Shown: positions 8,882 through 17,248 of the stretch, piece by piece
How positions within the stretch are numbered: the stretch's first letter is position 1
Layout: each line of letters begins with the position of its first letter
Assembly (NCBI GenBank): GCA_039028975.1
Contig: JBCCHB010000174.1
Location: 1 to 32,866, forward strand
DNA from: JAHBNG01 sp039028975
GTDB taxonomy: Bacteria > Chloroflexota > Anaerolineae > Caldilineales > Caldilineaceae
Reading direction: 5' to 3'
DNA length: 32,866 nt
The notes under the pieces: model-generated
The model's database searches: none
What the model was told of the DNA's origin: nothing
The model's input: the letters and a program-made list of their open reading frames with translations, nothing else
Program-made: the position numbers and the translations under genes

Positions 8882-9721
8882 CTACTTGCTGGCAGGGCCT
8901 GCCGCAAAGAATTGGCGTATGTGACGACAGGTGGCAATAAACGCAGGATCATCCCGTTCTGGTATGGTGGTAAATCGAGTCTGCTGTGTGTAAAAGTGAG
9001 TGATGGGGTTGTGTTCAGTGATAACGAGAGCGTTATCACCTAACAACACGGCTTCTTCAACGTTATGGGTGACGGTTAGGGAACTTGTTTCTAACTTCCG
9101 ATTGATCTCCACAAGCTGAGCCTGAAGCCGCTCTCGGGTCAGTTCATCTACTGCAGAAAGCGGTTCATCTAGCAATTGGAGAGGAGATTGCAATGCCAAT
9201 ACCCTGGCCAGGGCCACCCGCTGCCGCTGTCCACCCGAGATCTGTAAAGGGTAGGAATGCCGAATCGGCTCTATATCCAACTCTTGCAGCCAGTAATTTA
9301 CCCGTGCCTTTCGTTCGCGACCGGTGATGCCCCGTATCTGTAGACCTAATTCAATGTTGCGTTCGTTCGTATACCAGTTGAGTAGACCATAGTCTTGCAG
9401 CATAAGGCTCACATCTCGATGTGGTGCCTCTACAGCTTTACCATTTAAGAAAATGCGCCCAGCCGACGGTTGACGTAGACCGGCAATCAGATAAAGCAGG
9501 GTACTTTTGCCACAGCCCGAAGGCCCCAAAATCGACCAAGATTCTCCACGCTGAACCGTCCAGTTAAAGTTCTTGAACAACTTCTTGGCTGGCTCATACC
9601 AGAAGGAAACATCTTCAAACATGACAACTGGCGTTGAATCGCCCAGTGTTGAATCGCCCAGTGTTGAATCGCCCAGTGTTGAATCGCCCAGTGTTGAATC
9701 GCCCAGAAACGGTTGGCCCAT
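8882..9721 (-). CDS. ABC transporter ATP-binding protein, SsuB/TauB type, with a repeat-expanded N-terminus
   Basis: This is the ATPase of the importer (279 residues). Walker A is GPSGCGKST (66-74), the Q-loop glutamine is Q109, the signature is SGGQR (162-166), Walker B ends in D185-E186 and the switch histidine is H219, so all catalytic elements are present. The family normally begins around the VMFEDVSFWYEP strand. Here the ATG at 9721 adds about 30 residues made of five GDSTL repeats, encoded by a 15-bp minisatellite. A second ATG (M34, 9620-9622) would give a standard-length protein, so either start could be used. The gene begins 9 bases after the binding-protein stop, with only a weak ribosome binding site. 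Confidence 0.96.
   Translation of the reverse strand: MGQPFLGDSTLGDSTLGDSTLGDSTLGDSTPVVMFEDVSFWYEPAKKLFKNFNWTVQRGESWSILGPSGCGKSTLLYLIAGLRQPSAGRIFLNGKAVEAPHRDVSLMLQDYGLLNWYTNERNIELGLQIRGITGRERKARVNYWLQELDIEPIRHSYPLQISGGQRQRVALARVLALQSPLQLLDEPLSAVDELTRERLQAQLVEINRKLETSSLTVTHNVEEAVLLGDNALVITEHNPITHFYTQQTRFTTIPERDDPAFIATCRHIRQFFAAGPASK
9633..9707. repeat. 15-bp minisatellite, five tandem copies, inside the ABC ATPase gene
   Basis: The unit GTTGAATCGCCCAGT occurs at 9633-9647, 9648-9662, 9663-9677, 9678-9692 and 9693-9707; only the last base of the last unit differs. Because 15 is a multiple of three, copy-number change keeps the reading frame and adds or removes GDSTL units at the N-terminus of the ATPase. 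Perfect identity between units implies recent expansion. Confidence 0.98.
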
Positions 9722-9730
9722 TACGCCACT

Positions 9731-10789
9731 TTACTTACTGACTGTATCCTCTAAGATTGCCTTCATAAAGCGTCCATCCACTAGATCCTCATAATCTACT
9801 TGGCTACCAATCAGCTCACTCTCAATCATCCAATCAACCACACCCTGCATCTCTGATTCGGTTGGCACCCGGGGTGGTTCAAATTGGGGAATCGTATAGG
9901 TAGGGCGCAGCGGCTCTGGAATGCGGATGGGATTATCTCGATAGGCTTCTGGATCGGCAGCAATCGCTTGAACAGCCATCTCATACGCCTTGAGGAAAGC
10001 ACAAACATCGCCTGGTTGTGAGTCAATGGTGCTTTGATTAACCGTCAAGGTCACAGGGATAAAGTCGATGCCATTATCATCTATCAACGCTGTACCACCT
10101 TGCATCTCTGTTGCCAGCGTGGTGAGTGGTTCTGGCAGCAGTCCCGTCGCAACAGTCCCCTGGGCTATCTGCTCTAACCGAATGGGAATGGCCGCAACTT
10201 CAATGTAATCATCCGCCTCTGGTTCATAGCCTGCGCTGCGCAGCATAGTAGTGGCCAGATATTCGATAATGGTATTCTGAGAAATCGCTACCTGGGCGTC
10301 ATCCGTAGCCAAGGCGGATATCAGATCCTCTACAGAGACTATGCCGCTGCTGGCTCCTGCAACGATAGAAAAGAAGCGATACTCAGCGGTAAAGGTATCA
10401 TGCCGCACAATCTTGACGTCATGCCCACTATTAACCTGCAATACGGTTCCTACTGCGTCCGAGTTAGCCACGTCGATCTCACCCGCTTGTTGGGCAATGG
10501 CTCGATTGCGAGCGCTATCCACGGGAATGATTTCCACGGTTACCCCAAGCTGATCATAAAATCCTGATTGTTGGGCAACAAAGATTGGTAATGTATTCAA
10601 GACCGGAAGTACACCGATTCTTAAGGCTTGGCCACTAGGTGCGACGCAGAGTTCATCAGTGTTCTCATTGGTTTCTTCCGTGACTTCTCCTGTAGCCGAA
10701 TTGGTGGGGGCAAGAAGTGGGGAACATGCGGTCAAAAGTAGCGTGAAGATAAGAGTAAAGAGCATGAAGGTGGAAGGTAAATAGCGCAT
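9731..10789 (-). CDS. ABC transporter substrate-binding lipoprotein, NMT1/SsuA/ThiY-like
   Basis: A 352-residue secreted lipoprotein. The signal peptide has a hydrophobic core (FMLFTLIFTLLL) and a lipobox LTAC with C22 as the probable acylated residue. The mature part starts the typical fold with LRIGVLPVLNTLPIFVAQQSGFYD written in two blocks (LRIGVLPVLNTLP, then IFVAQQSGFYDQLG) and continues with EIDVANSDAVGT, as in binding proteins for sulfonates, nitrate, bicarbonate and thiamine precursors (NMT1/THI5-like). It should capture the ligand outside the membrane and deliver it to the permease. It lies 52 bases after the SARP regulator and 9 bases before the ATPase. The ligand is not determined. 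The family resemblance allows sulfonates, pyrimidine precursors or other small organic acids. Confidence 0.92.
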   Translation of the reverse strand: MRYLPSTFMLFTLIFTLLLTACSPLLAPTNSATGEVTEETNENTDELCVAPSGQALRIGVLPVLNTLPIFVAQQSGFYDQLGVTVEIIPVDSARNRAIAQQAGEIDVANSDAVGTVLQVNSGHDVKIVRHDTFTAEYRFFSIVAGASSGIVSVEDLISALATDDAQVAISQNTIIEYLATTMLRSAGYEPEADDYIEVAAIPIRLEQIAQGTVATGLLPEPLTTLATEMQGGTALIDDNGIDFIPVTLTVNQSTIDSQPGDVCAFLKAYEMAVQAIAADPEAYRDNPIRIPEPLRPTYTIPQFEPPRVPTESEMQGVVDWMIESELIGSQVDYEDLVDGRFMKAILEDTVSK

Positions 10790-10841
10790 AGGATTCTCTT
10801 TTCACTTTCAACGAGTTGTTTGATAGGTTCAGAATAAAAGA

Positions 10842-13800
10842 TTAGCCATCACCCGCTACTGCGCCCAATGCCAGTAATGAGGCTCTTTGCGCTTCGCTAA
10901 TGCCAGTGACGCCGCTTATGTTTGTCCCAGCGTAGGGACCGGGGGCCTGCAACTCACGAATACAGTGGCCTGTTTGGACGTCCCATAAACGAATGATACG
11001 CCCGCTGCTACCTGTTGCAATGAATGTCCCATCCGGGCTGAAGGCCAGGATGCGGACCATGTCGTCAGGTCCCTCTAATGTCTGCAAAATTTGGCCCGTT
11101 TTGGCATCCCACAGACGCAGGGTGTAGTCATAACTGCCGCTAGCAATGATGGTTCCATCAGGGCTAAAGGCCACAGAAAAGATCATATGGGTATGACCTT
11201 GACAGGTAAAAAGATTCTGACCCGTTTGGACATCCCATACGCGAACAGTCTGATCGTTCCCTCCCGTAACCAACCGTTGACCGTCCGGGCTAAAGTCAGC
11301 AGCCCATACGATGTTGGTGTGGGCCGTTAAAGAGCGGAGAACTTCCCCACTCTGTACATCCCATAGGTATACTTGGTGATCAAAGCTAGTGGATGCCAGC
11401 GTCTCACTATCTGGGCTAAAGATAACGCTGGTGACCATCTCTGTATGCTGCTGTAGGAGGTGCTCAATTTGGCCACTTTGGCAATTCCACAATGTAATTG
11501 AACTGTCACTATGACCAACAGCCAGGGCTTGACCGTTGGGGCTAAAGCCACCACACATTCCCTGATCTAAATCAGCTTGCAGAGTCTGTTGCAGGGTCGC
11601 ATTCTCTCTGTTCCATAGGCGAGTCAAGCCATCTGTGCAGCAGCAAGCTAGCAGGGTGCTGTCTGGGCTGAAGGCAACATAATTCGTCTTATGCATGTGA
11701 TTGGGCAAAATGGTACAGAGTTTCGCTTCTTCTTGGGTGTTTCCTGGACTGGTATTTACAGGGCCGGTAACCGAGTTATGCTCGCTTAGAACACCATTCA
11801 CATCCCATAAGCCAACCGTCAGATCCTCACAACAGTAGGCCAAAGTCCGGCCATCCAGACTAAAGGCAAGCCCATTTACTAGATCAGCATGTCCTTGTAT
11901 TGTAGAGAGCGGCTTTCCGGCGCGAGCATCCCACAGCCGCACTCGCTGATCGGCACTTCCGGTTGCGATAGTTCCACCATCTGGGCTGAAAACCACTACA
12001 CGAATCTCTTGCGTGTGACCTCGGAGGACATGATGAGCTTGTTTTCGATTATCCTGTACAGAAGCGGCTCTTTTCTTGCTGCCTTGTTGTGGCTGTGTAC
12101 TCTCTGGCGATGGCTCATCCAGTTCCCACACGTGCGCCGTATTGTCAGCACCGGCACTAGCCAGTAGCTTCCCATCGGGGCTAAATGCAACAGACCAAAC
12201 AGCGCTCGTATGGCCATGACATTCATATTGAATCTTCCCTTGTGCAACATTCCAGACGCGAACGACATGCTCTTCACCACCCGTGGCGATGAAGCGACCA
12301 TCTGCATCAAAGGCAGCAGCACGCACAATCTGCTCATGTCCATCGAAAATATGTACGGTTTCGCCAGTGGATGTCTCCCACAAACGAACGGTCTTATCAA
12401 AGCTGGCACTAGCAAGCGTTTGGCCATCGGGGCTAAATACAACTTTATTTACCCAATCGCTGTGGCCCGTTAGCGTATGGTGCAACTTTCCCGTATGAGC
12501 GTCCCAGAGGCAGATTGTCTTTTCACTATCACCACTGGCGATTATACCATCTATATTACAGGCGATTGTCTGAATGATGCCCTGGTGTCCAGATAACTTT
12601 TGGATAATCCGCCCTGTCTCCTTATCCCAGATGCAAATCGTCCTTTCACCACTCGTCCCGATTAGTGTTTGACCAGGTGTTTGACCATCCATACCAAACG
12701 CAACGGCATGAATGGGTCGATTTTCATCTGTGGGAAAGCTTCGGATTAGGGTTCGATCGGCCAACCTATGCAGGCGAATTTCACCATCCCCGGTGGCAAT
12801 GGCTATTTCTTTTCCATCCGGGCTGAAGGCCAAGTCAAATATAGGCCCCATGATATCCGTAAAGACTGATGTTGCCAGATCAGAGCCGCTGAAATCAACC
12901 TCACAGACGCGCTGTCCCTGAAGGTAAGCCTGCCAAATGGAGAGGTGGGAAAAGTCAAACCCTTCAACATCTACATCGAGCAGCAACAGCAGATTCAGAA
13001 GATTGCCACCGCTATAGCCAAGCAAGATGTGTCTACTCTCTCTCAACAAGGAGAGAATGTGCTTCACTCTCTCCTTTAGCCAGGAAAGGCTGTTGTTGTC
13101 GAGCAGTTGGTTTCCGATGGGGGCCAAAAGTAAACGCGTCTGTATATGTCGAATGTATTCTTTGGTCTGTGCATCAATAAGTGGGTACCGGTTAAGACGG
13201 TGGTATTCTTCACTCTGGATCTCTGTGCAAACGGTATCGATCAGCTTGCCGGTGAGATACTCGATGACCACATTCTGCAGAGTGAATCCCGTGTCTTTGC
13301 GCTCAATCAGCGAGCGTCGCTGTAAGGTACGGATAGCCTCTATCAGTGCACGCTGACTTGGTCGATGAAGAAGCTTCTGCCTCAGCTCACCTAGAGAGGT
13401 GGATTCGCGCTGAATTGCCAACCAATAAAGGACATCCTGCTCAAGCTCGGAAAGACGGGCAAATTGCTGATCAAGCACCTTCCGAATGTCGTCAAAAACC
13501 ATGGCCTCGTCACTCAAGAACTCATCGACATCTCCAAAGTAGAGATCGTCAACTGTATCGGCGACCAGCTTGAGGGCCAATGGATTGCCCGAGTAGCGGT
13601 GGATCAACTCGCTCTCCTGCCCAGCCGTACCGACCAACCCACGCTCGGCTAACAATTCTCGTCCTGCTTCGAGATTAAGTCCATCCAATTGGAGCGAGCG
13701 TACTAAGGGTGTGTCACCCTCTGCACGAACCAGTTCAGAAGGGATTTCCCGGGTTGTAATCAGCACGCTGCTGTCGTGGGTGTGGGTGATGACCATTGTC

Positions 13801-15242
13801 AAGAAGTGGCCATATGGCTCATACCCTGGTAGATAATGCCCAGCCAACCCCGCCTCTAGGATACTCTCCATATTGTCCAATACCAAGAGCACACGCTTGC
13901 TGCTTAAGCAGCCCATCAAGAGCCGAAGCTGTTCATCTAGGTTTTTGGGCACGTTTATCCTGGGTACATTTATATTGGCTGGACCCCGATGCGATTCGGA
14001 AGTGGTCGGTGGGATCTGCTCCGGATCAGAAAGGATTTGAAGCAGTGGCGGCAACAACTCTTCCAGCGGCGGTGCGTTGAGCAAAGAACGCCAAATGATC
14101 ACATCAAAGTGGGTTGCAGATGTCTCATGGGCCAATTCTCTTGCACATTGTGCGGCCAGAGAGGTCTTACCCATGCCCCCGATCCCCAGAATTGCAGCAA
14201 TGTGACAACGGTCATGCAGCAGCCATTGAATAATCTGCTGTCGCTCTTGGATGCGCCCAAAGAATAGGCCTGGATTGGGTATGTCGTGTAGCTTAGGTAG
14301 AGCTGTGGCGACGGTTGAGGGTGGGGATGTGGATGAAGTACGGTGACGGGATGAGGAGGCGGTAGGAGTTGGATGGTGTTTGGACACCTTGTCATCTTCC
14401 GAAGTAGTCACCCTATCACTGGTCGCCTTATCATACACGCCGTTGGCAATTTCCTGTGCTAGTGCCAGGGTCTCTTCAGATGGGTCGTCGTCTAACTCCC
14501 TGCGAAAGAGCTGGCGCATCTTATCTAGAACCTTAAGAGATTGCTCCGGCTGGCCTAGCAAGGCCAAGAGACGCATCATCTGACGGTAGCTCTCTTCACG
14601 ATATGGATCCAAGGTGAGTAAGCGGCTAACAACGGCGTAAGCCTGCTCATAGTTACCCGTGGATTCGTAATCCGTTGTTAAGGTACGGAATGCAAGCAAT
14701 GCCCGTTGGTGGAGCATCTCCCGATACAGCAGCAACCATTCCTCAAAGGGTGGTGCATCGGCCAGATTCAACCCAGGCAGCAATTCACCTTGATAGAGGG
14801 CAAGCGACTCGTTTAGGGCATCTAAAGATGAGCGTGCCGGATCGTCTGAAGGTATCTGTTCCTGAGGGAAGACCGCTGAGTCGGTTTGAGTAGGCTTGAC
14901 ATCAGATAACTTCTGAAAGCGTAGTACATCAATGAGAGCATTGTCTATATTAAATTGCACGGTTTGGCGCGTAACCATTAGTACTTGTTCAGCCACGCCA
15001 GGGTCAACGCTATCCAGCGTCTGGCGCAGGCGGTGAAGGGTATTGCGCAAGTTTGTGCGAGCATGTTTGTCACCGATCTCTGGCCACAACAGTGTAGCCA
15101 ATACCGTTCGAGGATGGATCTGAGGTTCTAGGGCAAGGTATGAAAGGAGCGCGCGCGCTTTATCTGAATGGAAATCGATTACAGGAGTCTTGTCGACAAT
15201 AACCTCAAATCTACCAAGAAAATAAAGGATACAGGACGTCAT
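10842..15242 (-). CDS. SARP/BTAD - NB-ARC - WD40 STAND regulator
   Basis: This 1466-residue regulator starts with a winged-helix DNA-binding domain (about 1-100, with SDKARALLSYLAL and NLRNTLHRLR) and a bacterial transcriptional activation domain (BTAD, to about 275). A low-complexity linker leads to an NB-ARC ATPase (Walker A GIGGMGKTS, 353-361; RVLLVLDNMES). A short pentapeptide-like stretch (near 770-795) precedes about 14 WD40 repeats, from about 797 to 1440, each with an FSPDG and a WD/WN ending. Fourteen blades fit two seven-bladed propellers. The last residues include GVTGISEAQRASLLALGA, a tail I associate with Chloroflexota STAND proteins. Such proteins are ligand-triggered, ATP-dependent oligomeric switches that bind DNA. 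It is first in a run of five same-strand genes, 52 bases before the binding protein, so it may regulate its own operon. No strong ribosome binding site precedes the ATG at 15242. Confidence 0.93.
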   Translation of the reverse strand: MTSCILYFLGRFEVIVDKTPVIDFHSDKARALLSYLALEPQIHPRTVLATLLWPEIGDKHARTNLRNTLHRLRQTLDSVDPGVAEQVLMVTRQTVQFNIDNALIDVLRFQKLSDVKPTQTDSAVFPQEQIPSDDPARSSLDALNESLALYQGELLPGLNLADAPPFEEWLLLYREMLHQRALLAFRTLTTDYESTGNYEQAYAVVSRLLTLDPYREESYRQMMRLLALLGQPEQSLKVLDKMRQLFRRELDDDPSEETLALAQEIANGVYDKATSDRVTTSEDDKVSKHHPTPTASSSRHRTSSTSPPSTVATALPKLHDIPNPGLFFGRIQERQQIIQWLLHDRCHIAAILGIGGMGKTSLAAQCARELAHETSATHFDVIIWRSLLNAPPLEELLPPLLQILSDPEQIPPTTSESHRGPANINVPRINVPKNLDEQLRLLMGCLSSKRVLLVLDNMESILEAGLAGHYLPGYEPYGHFLTMVITHTHDSSVLITTREIPSELVRAEGDTPLVRSLQLDGLNLEAGRELLAERGLVGTAGQESELIHRYSGNPLALKLVADTVDDLYFGDVDEFLSDEAMVFDDIRKVLDQQFARLSELEQDVLYWLAIQRESTSLGELRQKLLHRPSQRALIEAIRTLQRRSLIERKDTGFTLQNVVIEYLTGKLIDTVCTEIQSEEYHRLNRYPLIDAQTKEYIRHIQTRLLLAPIGNQLLDNNSLSWLKERVKHILSLLRESRHILLGYSGGNLLNLLLLLDVDVEGFDFSHLSIWQAYLQGQRVCEVDFSGSDLATSVFTDIMGPIFDLAFSPDGKEIAIATGDGEIRLHRLADRTLIRSFPTDENRPIHAVAFGMDGQTPGQTLIGTSGERTICIWDKETGRIIQKLSGHQGIIQTIACNIDGIIASGDSEKTICLWDAHTGKLHHTLTGHSDWVNKVVFSPDGQTLASASFDKTVRLWETSTGETVHIFDGHEQIVRAAAFDADGRFIATGGEEHVVRVWNVAQGKIQYECHGHTSAVWSVAFSPDGKLLASAGADNTAHVWELDEPSPESTQPQQGSKKRAASVQDNRKQAHHVLRGHTQEIRVVVFSPDGGTIATGSADQRVRLWDARAGKPLSTIQGHADLVNGLAFSLDGRTLAYCCEDLTVGLWDVNGVLSEHNSVTGPVNTSPGNTQEEAKLCTILPNHMHKTNYVAFSPDSTLLACCCTDGLTRLWNRENATLQQTLQADLDQGMCGGFSPNGQALAVGHSDSSITLWNCQSGQIEHLLQQHTEMVTSVIFSPDSETLASTSFDHQVYLWDVQSGEVLRSLTAHTNIVWAADFSPDGQRLVTGGNDQTVRVWDVQTGQNLFTCQGHTHMIFSVAFSPDGTIIASGSYDYTLRLWDAKTGQILQTLEGPDDMVRILAFSPDGTFIATGSSGRIIRLWDVQTGHCIRELQAPGPYAGTNISGVTGISEAQRASLLALGAVAGDG

Positions 15243-15733
15243 AATTTTTCAAAAGGCCCGGAGGGCGAAAGTCAATACAAAGTTCCTCTTGACAATGCGT
15301 GATAGATAAGATAGCACAGTAGAGAAAGCCATCCCGCATATTACCTACACTGCGACTGGGATATTACCTATAGAGCGGACGTTTTCAAATGGACCTGAGC
15401 ATCAGTAGACTGCAATCGGAATGACATCGACAGAGCCAACTTTGGACCAACCGACTTTGGACCAATCGACTTCTGACTACAGAAGTCCTACTCTATTCAA
15501 ATAGGTCAAGTCCGCTACCAACTAGTGATTATACTCTGCAATAGAACTGCAACCAAACGCTCTCGCGCTTATCATGTCAAAACCTCATTCAAACTCGTAT
15601 TTATACTTACCGAACCAGGGCAAGCCAGTTCTAAGGCAGGTGCGTTTGGTTACAGTTGCCAGGTAACCTTGCATGAAGTTTCGATGGAGGTTGCAAGTGA
15701 CTGGTTCACAAACATGAAGATGTTTGAAGAGGT
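15243..15733. other. Intergenic region upstream of the SARP operon
   Basis: No convincing gene is present. The open frame crossing 15525-16004 on the plus strand runs antisense into the transposase remnant and has no family resemblance. A 15-bp tandem repeat (ACTTTGGACCAACCG at 15439-15453, and 15454-15468 with one C-to-T change) is visible. The promoter of the minus-strand operon should lie near 15250-15320, but I cannot place it with confidence. Confidence 0.5.
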
Positions 15734-16344
15734 TCATTTGACAATTTTTGTACAATGTCGACCTAAGGCCACTTGCTCGTGGGTCGATGGTACGAAACAG
15801 AGGTCAATATTCAGGGCTTGGCCCGGTTCATCGGCGCATCGAGCGACGACTTTTGGGCCCCCTTTTTTGCCGAACCCTCTGCTTTGGGCCAGAGTCCGGC
15901 ATCTTGTAGTACCCGTTTTACCGTTTGGGGGCTGGCTTAGCGGGACCCAGTTATTCTCCTTCGCTAGCCCGTCTGCGATTCGACGTCTCCCCCATTCAGG
16001 GTGACTCTCTCGCATTCGCACGATCTTTTTCTCTATCTCTGGGCCTACACGTCCTCTATTTTTGCGGGCATGGCTGCGGGGTTCCTTTAATCCCTCGCTC
16101 CCTTCCTCCATATAGCGGTCTTTCCAGTATAGCGGTCTTTCCAGTTGTAGAACGTTTGTCTTGATACTCTCGCTTTTCGGCACGCTTGACTTACATTACC
16201 CGTCTCTTCCCATACACGGAAGAGCTCGACTCTTTGCTGTTCAGTGGTTGGTGGACAATACATCCTTTCTATTTTCATCATAACTATACACTTTATGTCT
16301 ACCTGCTTTACTTTGACAAACCTGTCCACCATCAGCCTTTCCAT
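15734..16344 (-). pseudogene. Broken integrase-core (IS481/IS3-like) transposase
   Basis: The N-terminal part (minus strand from 16344) has a helix-turn-helix (NVSQACRKARVSRQTFYNWK). A second frame carries the continuation MEEGSEGLKEPRSHARKN, a second HTH (EIEKKIVRMRESHPEWGRRR) and the start of a catalytic core (EPGQALNIDLCFVPSTHE, where the first Asp of the DDE triad should be). The two frames join exactly if one copy of the 17-bp duplication at 16111-16144 is removed. A further pair of compensating indels lies near 15850-15945. Between them another frame reads TVKRVLQDAGLWPKAEGSAK, which is the expected sequence there. After THEQVA similarity stops and the frame ends at 15734, so most of the catalytic core is missing. 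The element cannot move by itself. Confidence 0.9.
16111..16144. repeat. 17-bp tandem duplication that breaks the transposase
   Basis: TATAGCGGTCTTTCCAG is present at 16111-16127 and again at 16128-16144. On the minus strand it encodes the NWKDRY segment twice in different frames. Removing one copy restores YNWKDRYMEEGSEG in a single frame. Confidence 0.97.
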
Positions 16345-16352
16345 TACATTAT

Positions 16353-16543
16353 CTATAAAAAAGCTTTCAGCTACTCAGCCGTCAGCTACTCAGCCCGTAT
16401 GGCTCATATCTGGGGGCTGATTTTATACTTTCCTATACTACTATAAAAAAGCTTTCAGCTACTCAGCCGTCAGCTACTCAGCCCGTATGGCTCATATCTG
16501 GGGGCTGATTTTATACTTTCCTATACTATAAAAAAGCTTTCAG
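16353..16543. repeat. 88/85-bp tandem direct repeat with a partial third copy
   Basis: Copy 1 spans 16353-16440, copy 2 spans 16441-16525 (identical except for loss of one CTA), and a partial third begins at 16526 (CTATAAAAAAGCTTTCAGC). Each full unit contains an inner direct repeat (CAGCTACTCAGCC). It also contains a hairpin TCAGCCC...GGGCTGA followed by TTTTAT (arms 16390-16396 and 16414-16420, then 16478-16484 and 16502-16508). The hairpin plus T-run looks like a plus-strand terminator, but no plus-strand gene precedes it. It lies directly behind the transposase remnant. Confidence 0.95.
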
Positions 16544-16562
16544 CACTACTTTTTGCGGTGCT
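16530..16562 (-). terminator. Possible weak terminator behind the hdeD-like pseudogene
   Basis: Read on the minus strand, AGCAC and GTGCT (arms 16558-16562 and 16542-16546) form a 5-bp stem with an 11-base loop, followed by GAAAGCTTTTTT. The stem is short, but the T-run and position, 17 bases after the pseudogene stop, fit a Rho-independent terminator. Confidence 0.35.
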
Positions 16563-16578
16563 ACGGCTATAGATGTGT

Positions 16579-17165
16579 CTATTTTAGTGAGGTCAATCCA
16601 CGCAGCCGAAAGGCCATGACGATGGCTATCACGCCTGCGACGATCGCCCAGATGGAGAAGATCAAGGTCCGCGTGGCCATGGTTGCCACAGGATGGGTCA
16701 AGACAAAGAGGCCAACGAGAATGTAGAGGATGCCCATGACCAGCCCCACAGGCTCCACTGTTGTACGCTATCTTTCTCACGTCCGGCGAAGATCATCATG
16801 AGGCCGCTGATGATGACTGTAAACCCGATGAGATAGACCAGAAACGACCCGCTGATCAAGCCCGCCACGAAGGGGTTACCGAGAATGAAACCACCCGCCA
16901 GAATGCTAACAATCCCGCTGATGAACATCCAAATACGTGATTTTTCGGGATGGCCGCGCACGCCCTCAATCAAGCTAAAAACGCCATCCACAATCCAGTA
17001 GATGCCCATAAACCAGAGCAGGCTCAGCAGGGTTGCATCCGGTTGGGCAAACATGAGAATGCCGAAGATTACGAGCAGAATGCCACGAATCAGGGGCATC
17101 CACTAGAGTGAGGCCAAAGCCTCTTTCGCTTGTTGTTCGAGAAGGGTGTTTGTTACAGTAGTCAT
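16579..17165 (-). pseudogene. HdeD-family (DUF308) membrane protein, with nonsense codon and frameshift
   Basis: An AGGAGA ribosome binding site precedes an ATG at 17165 that opens MTTVTNTLLEQQAKEALASL. Codon 21 is TAG (17103-17105), and the same frame continues as WMPLIRGILLVIFGILMF with the repeated short helices of HdeD. Near 16745 the frame is lost at a run of G. The neighbouring frame supplies the expected C-terminus (GILYILVGLFVLTHPVATM, then AIVAGVIAIVMAFRLRG) and stops at 16579-16581. Restoring one base in the G-run and replacing the TAG would give an intact protein of about 195 residues with six hydrophobic segments. HdeD relatives are inner-membrane proteins linked to acid resistance in enterics; the role elsewhere is unknown. 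Reinitiation at the ATG at 17099 would still meet the frameshift. Confidence 0.85.
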
Positions 17166-17248
17166 TATTAGTCTCCTGTGAATGTTGGATTTATCTGTTG
17201 GGTAGATTGTCTAAGGGCATCCTTTTTGGTCTTATATTTAGTTTCGCA

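Noticed and set aside
15525..16004. Plus-strand open frame of 159 codons
   Set aside because: It runs antisense through the transposase remnant, has no recognisable motif and no ribosome binding site.
16353..16543. CRISPR array
   Set aside because: There are only two to three long units with no unique spacers and no cas genes.
16526..16780. Minus-strand frame of 84 codons read as a histidine-rich protein
   Set aside because: It is the wrong frame of the hdeD-like C-terminus; the correct frame gives the hydrophobic family sequence.
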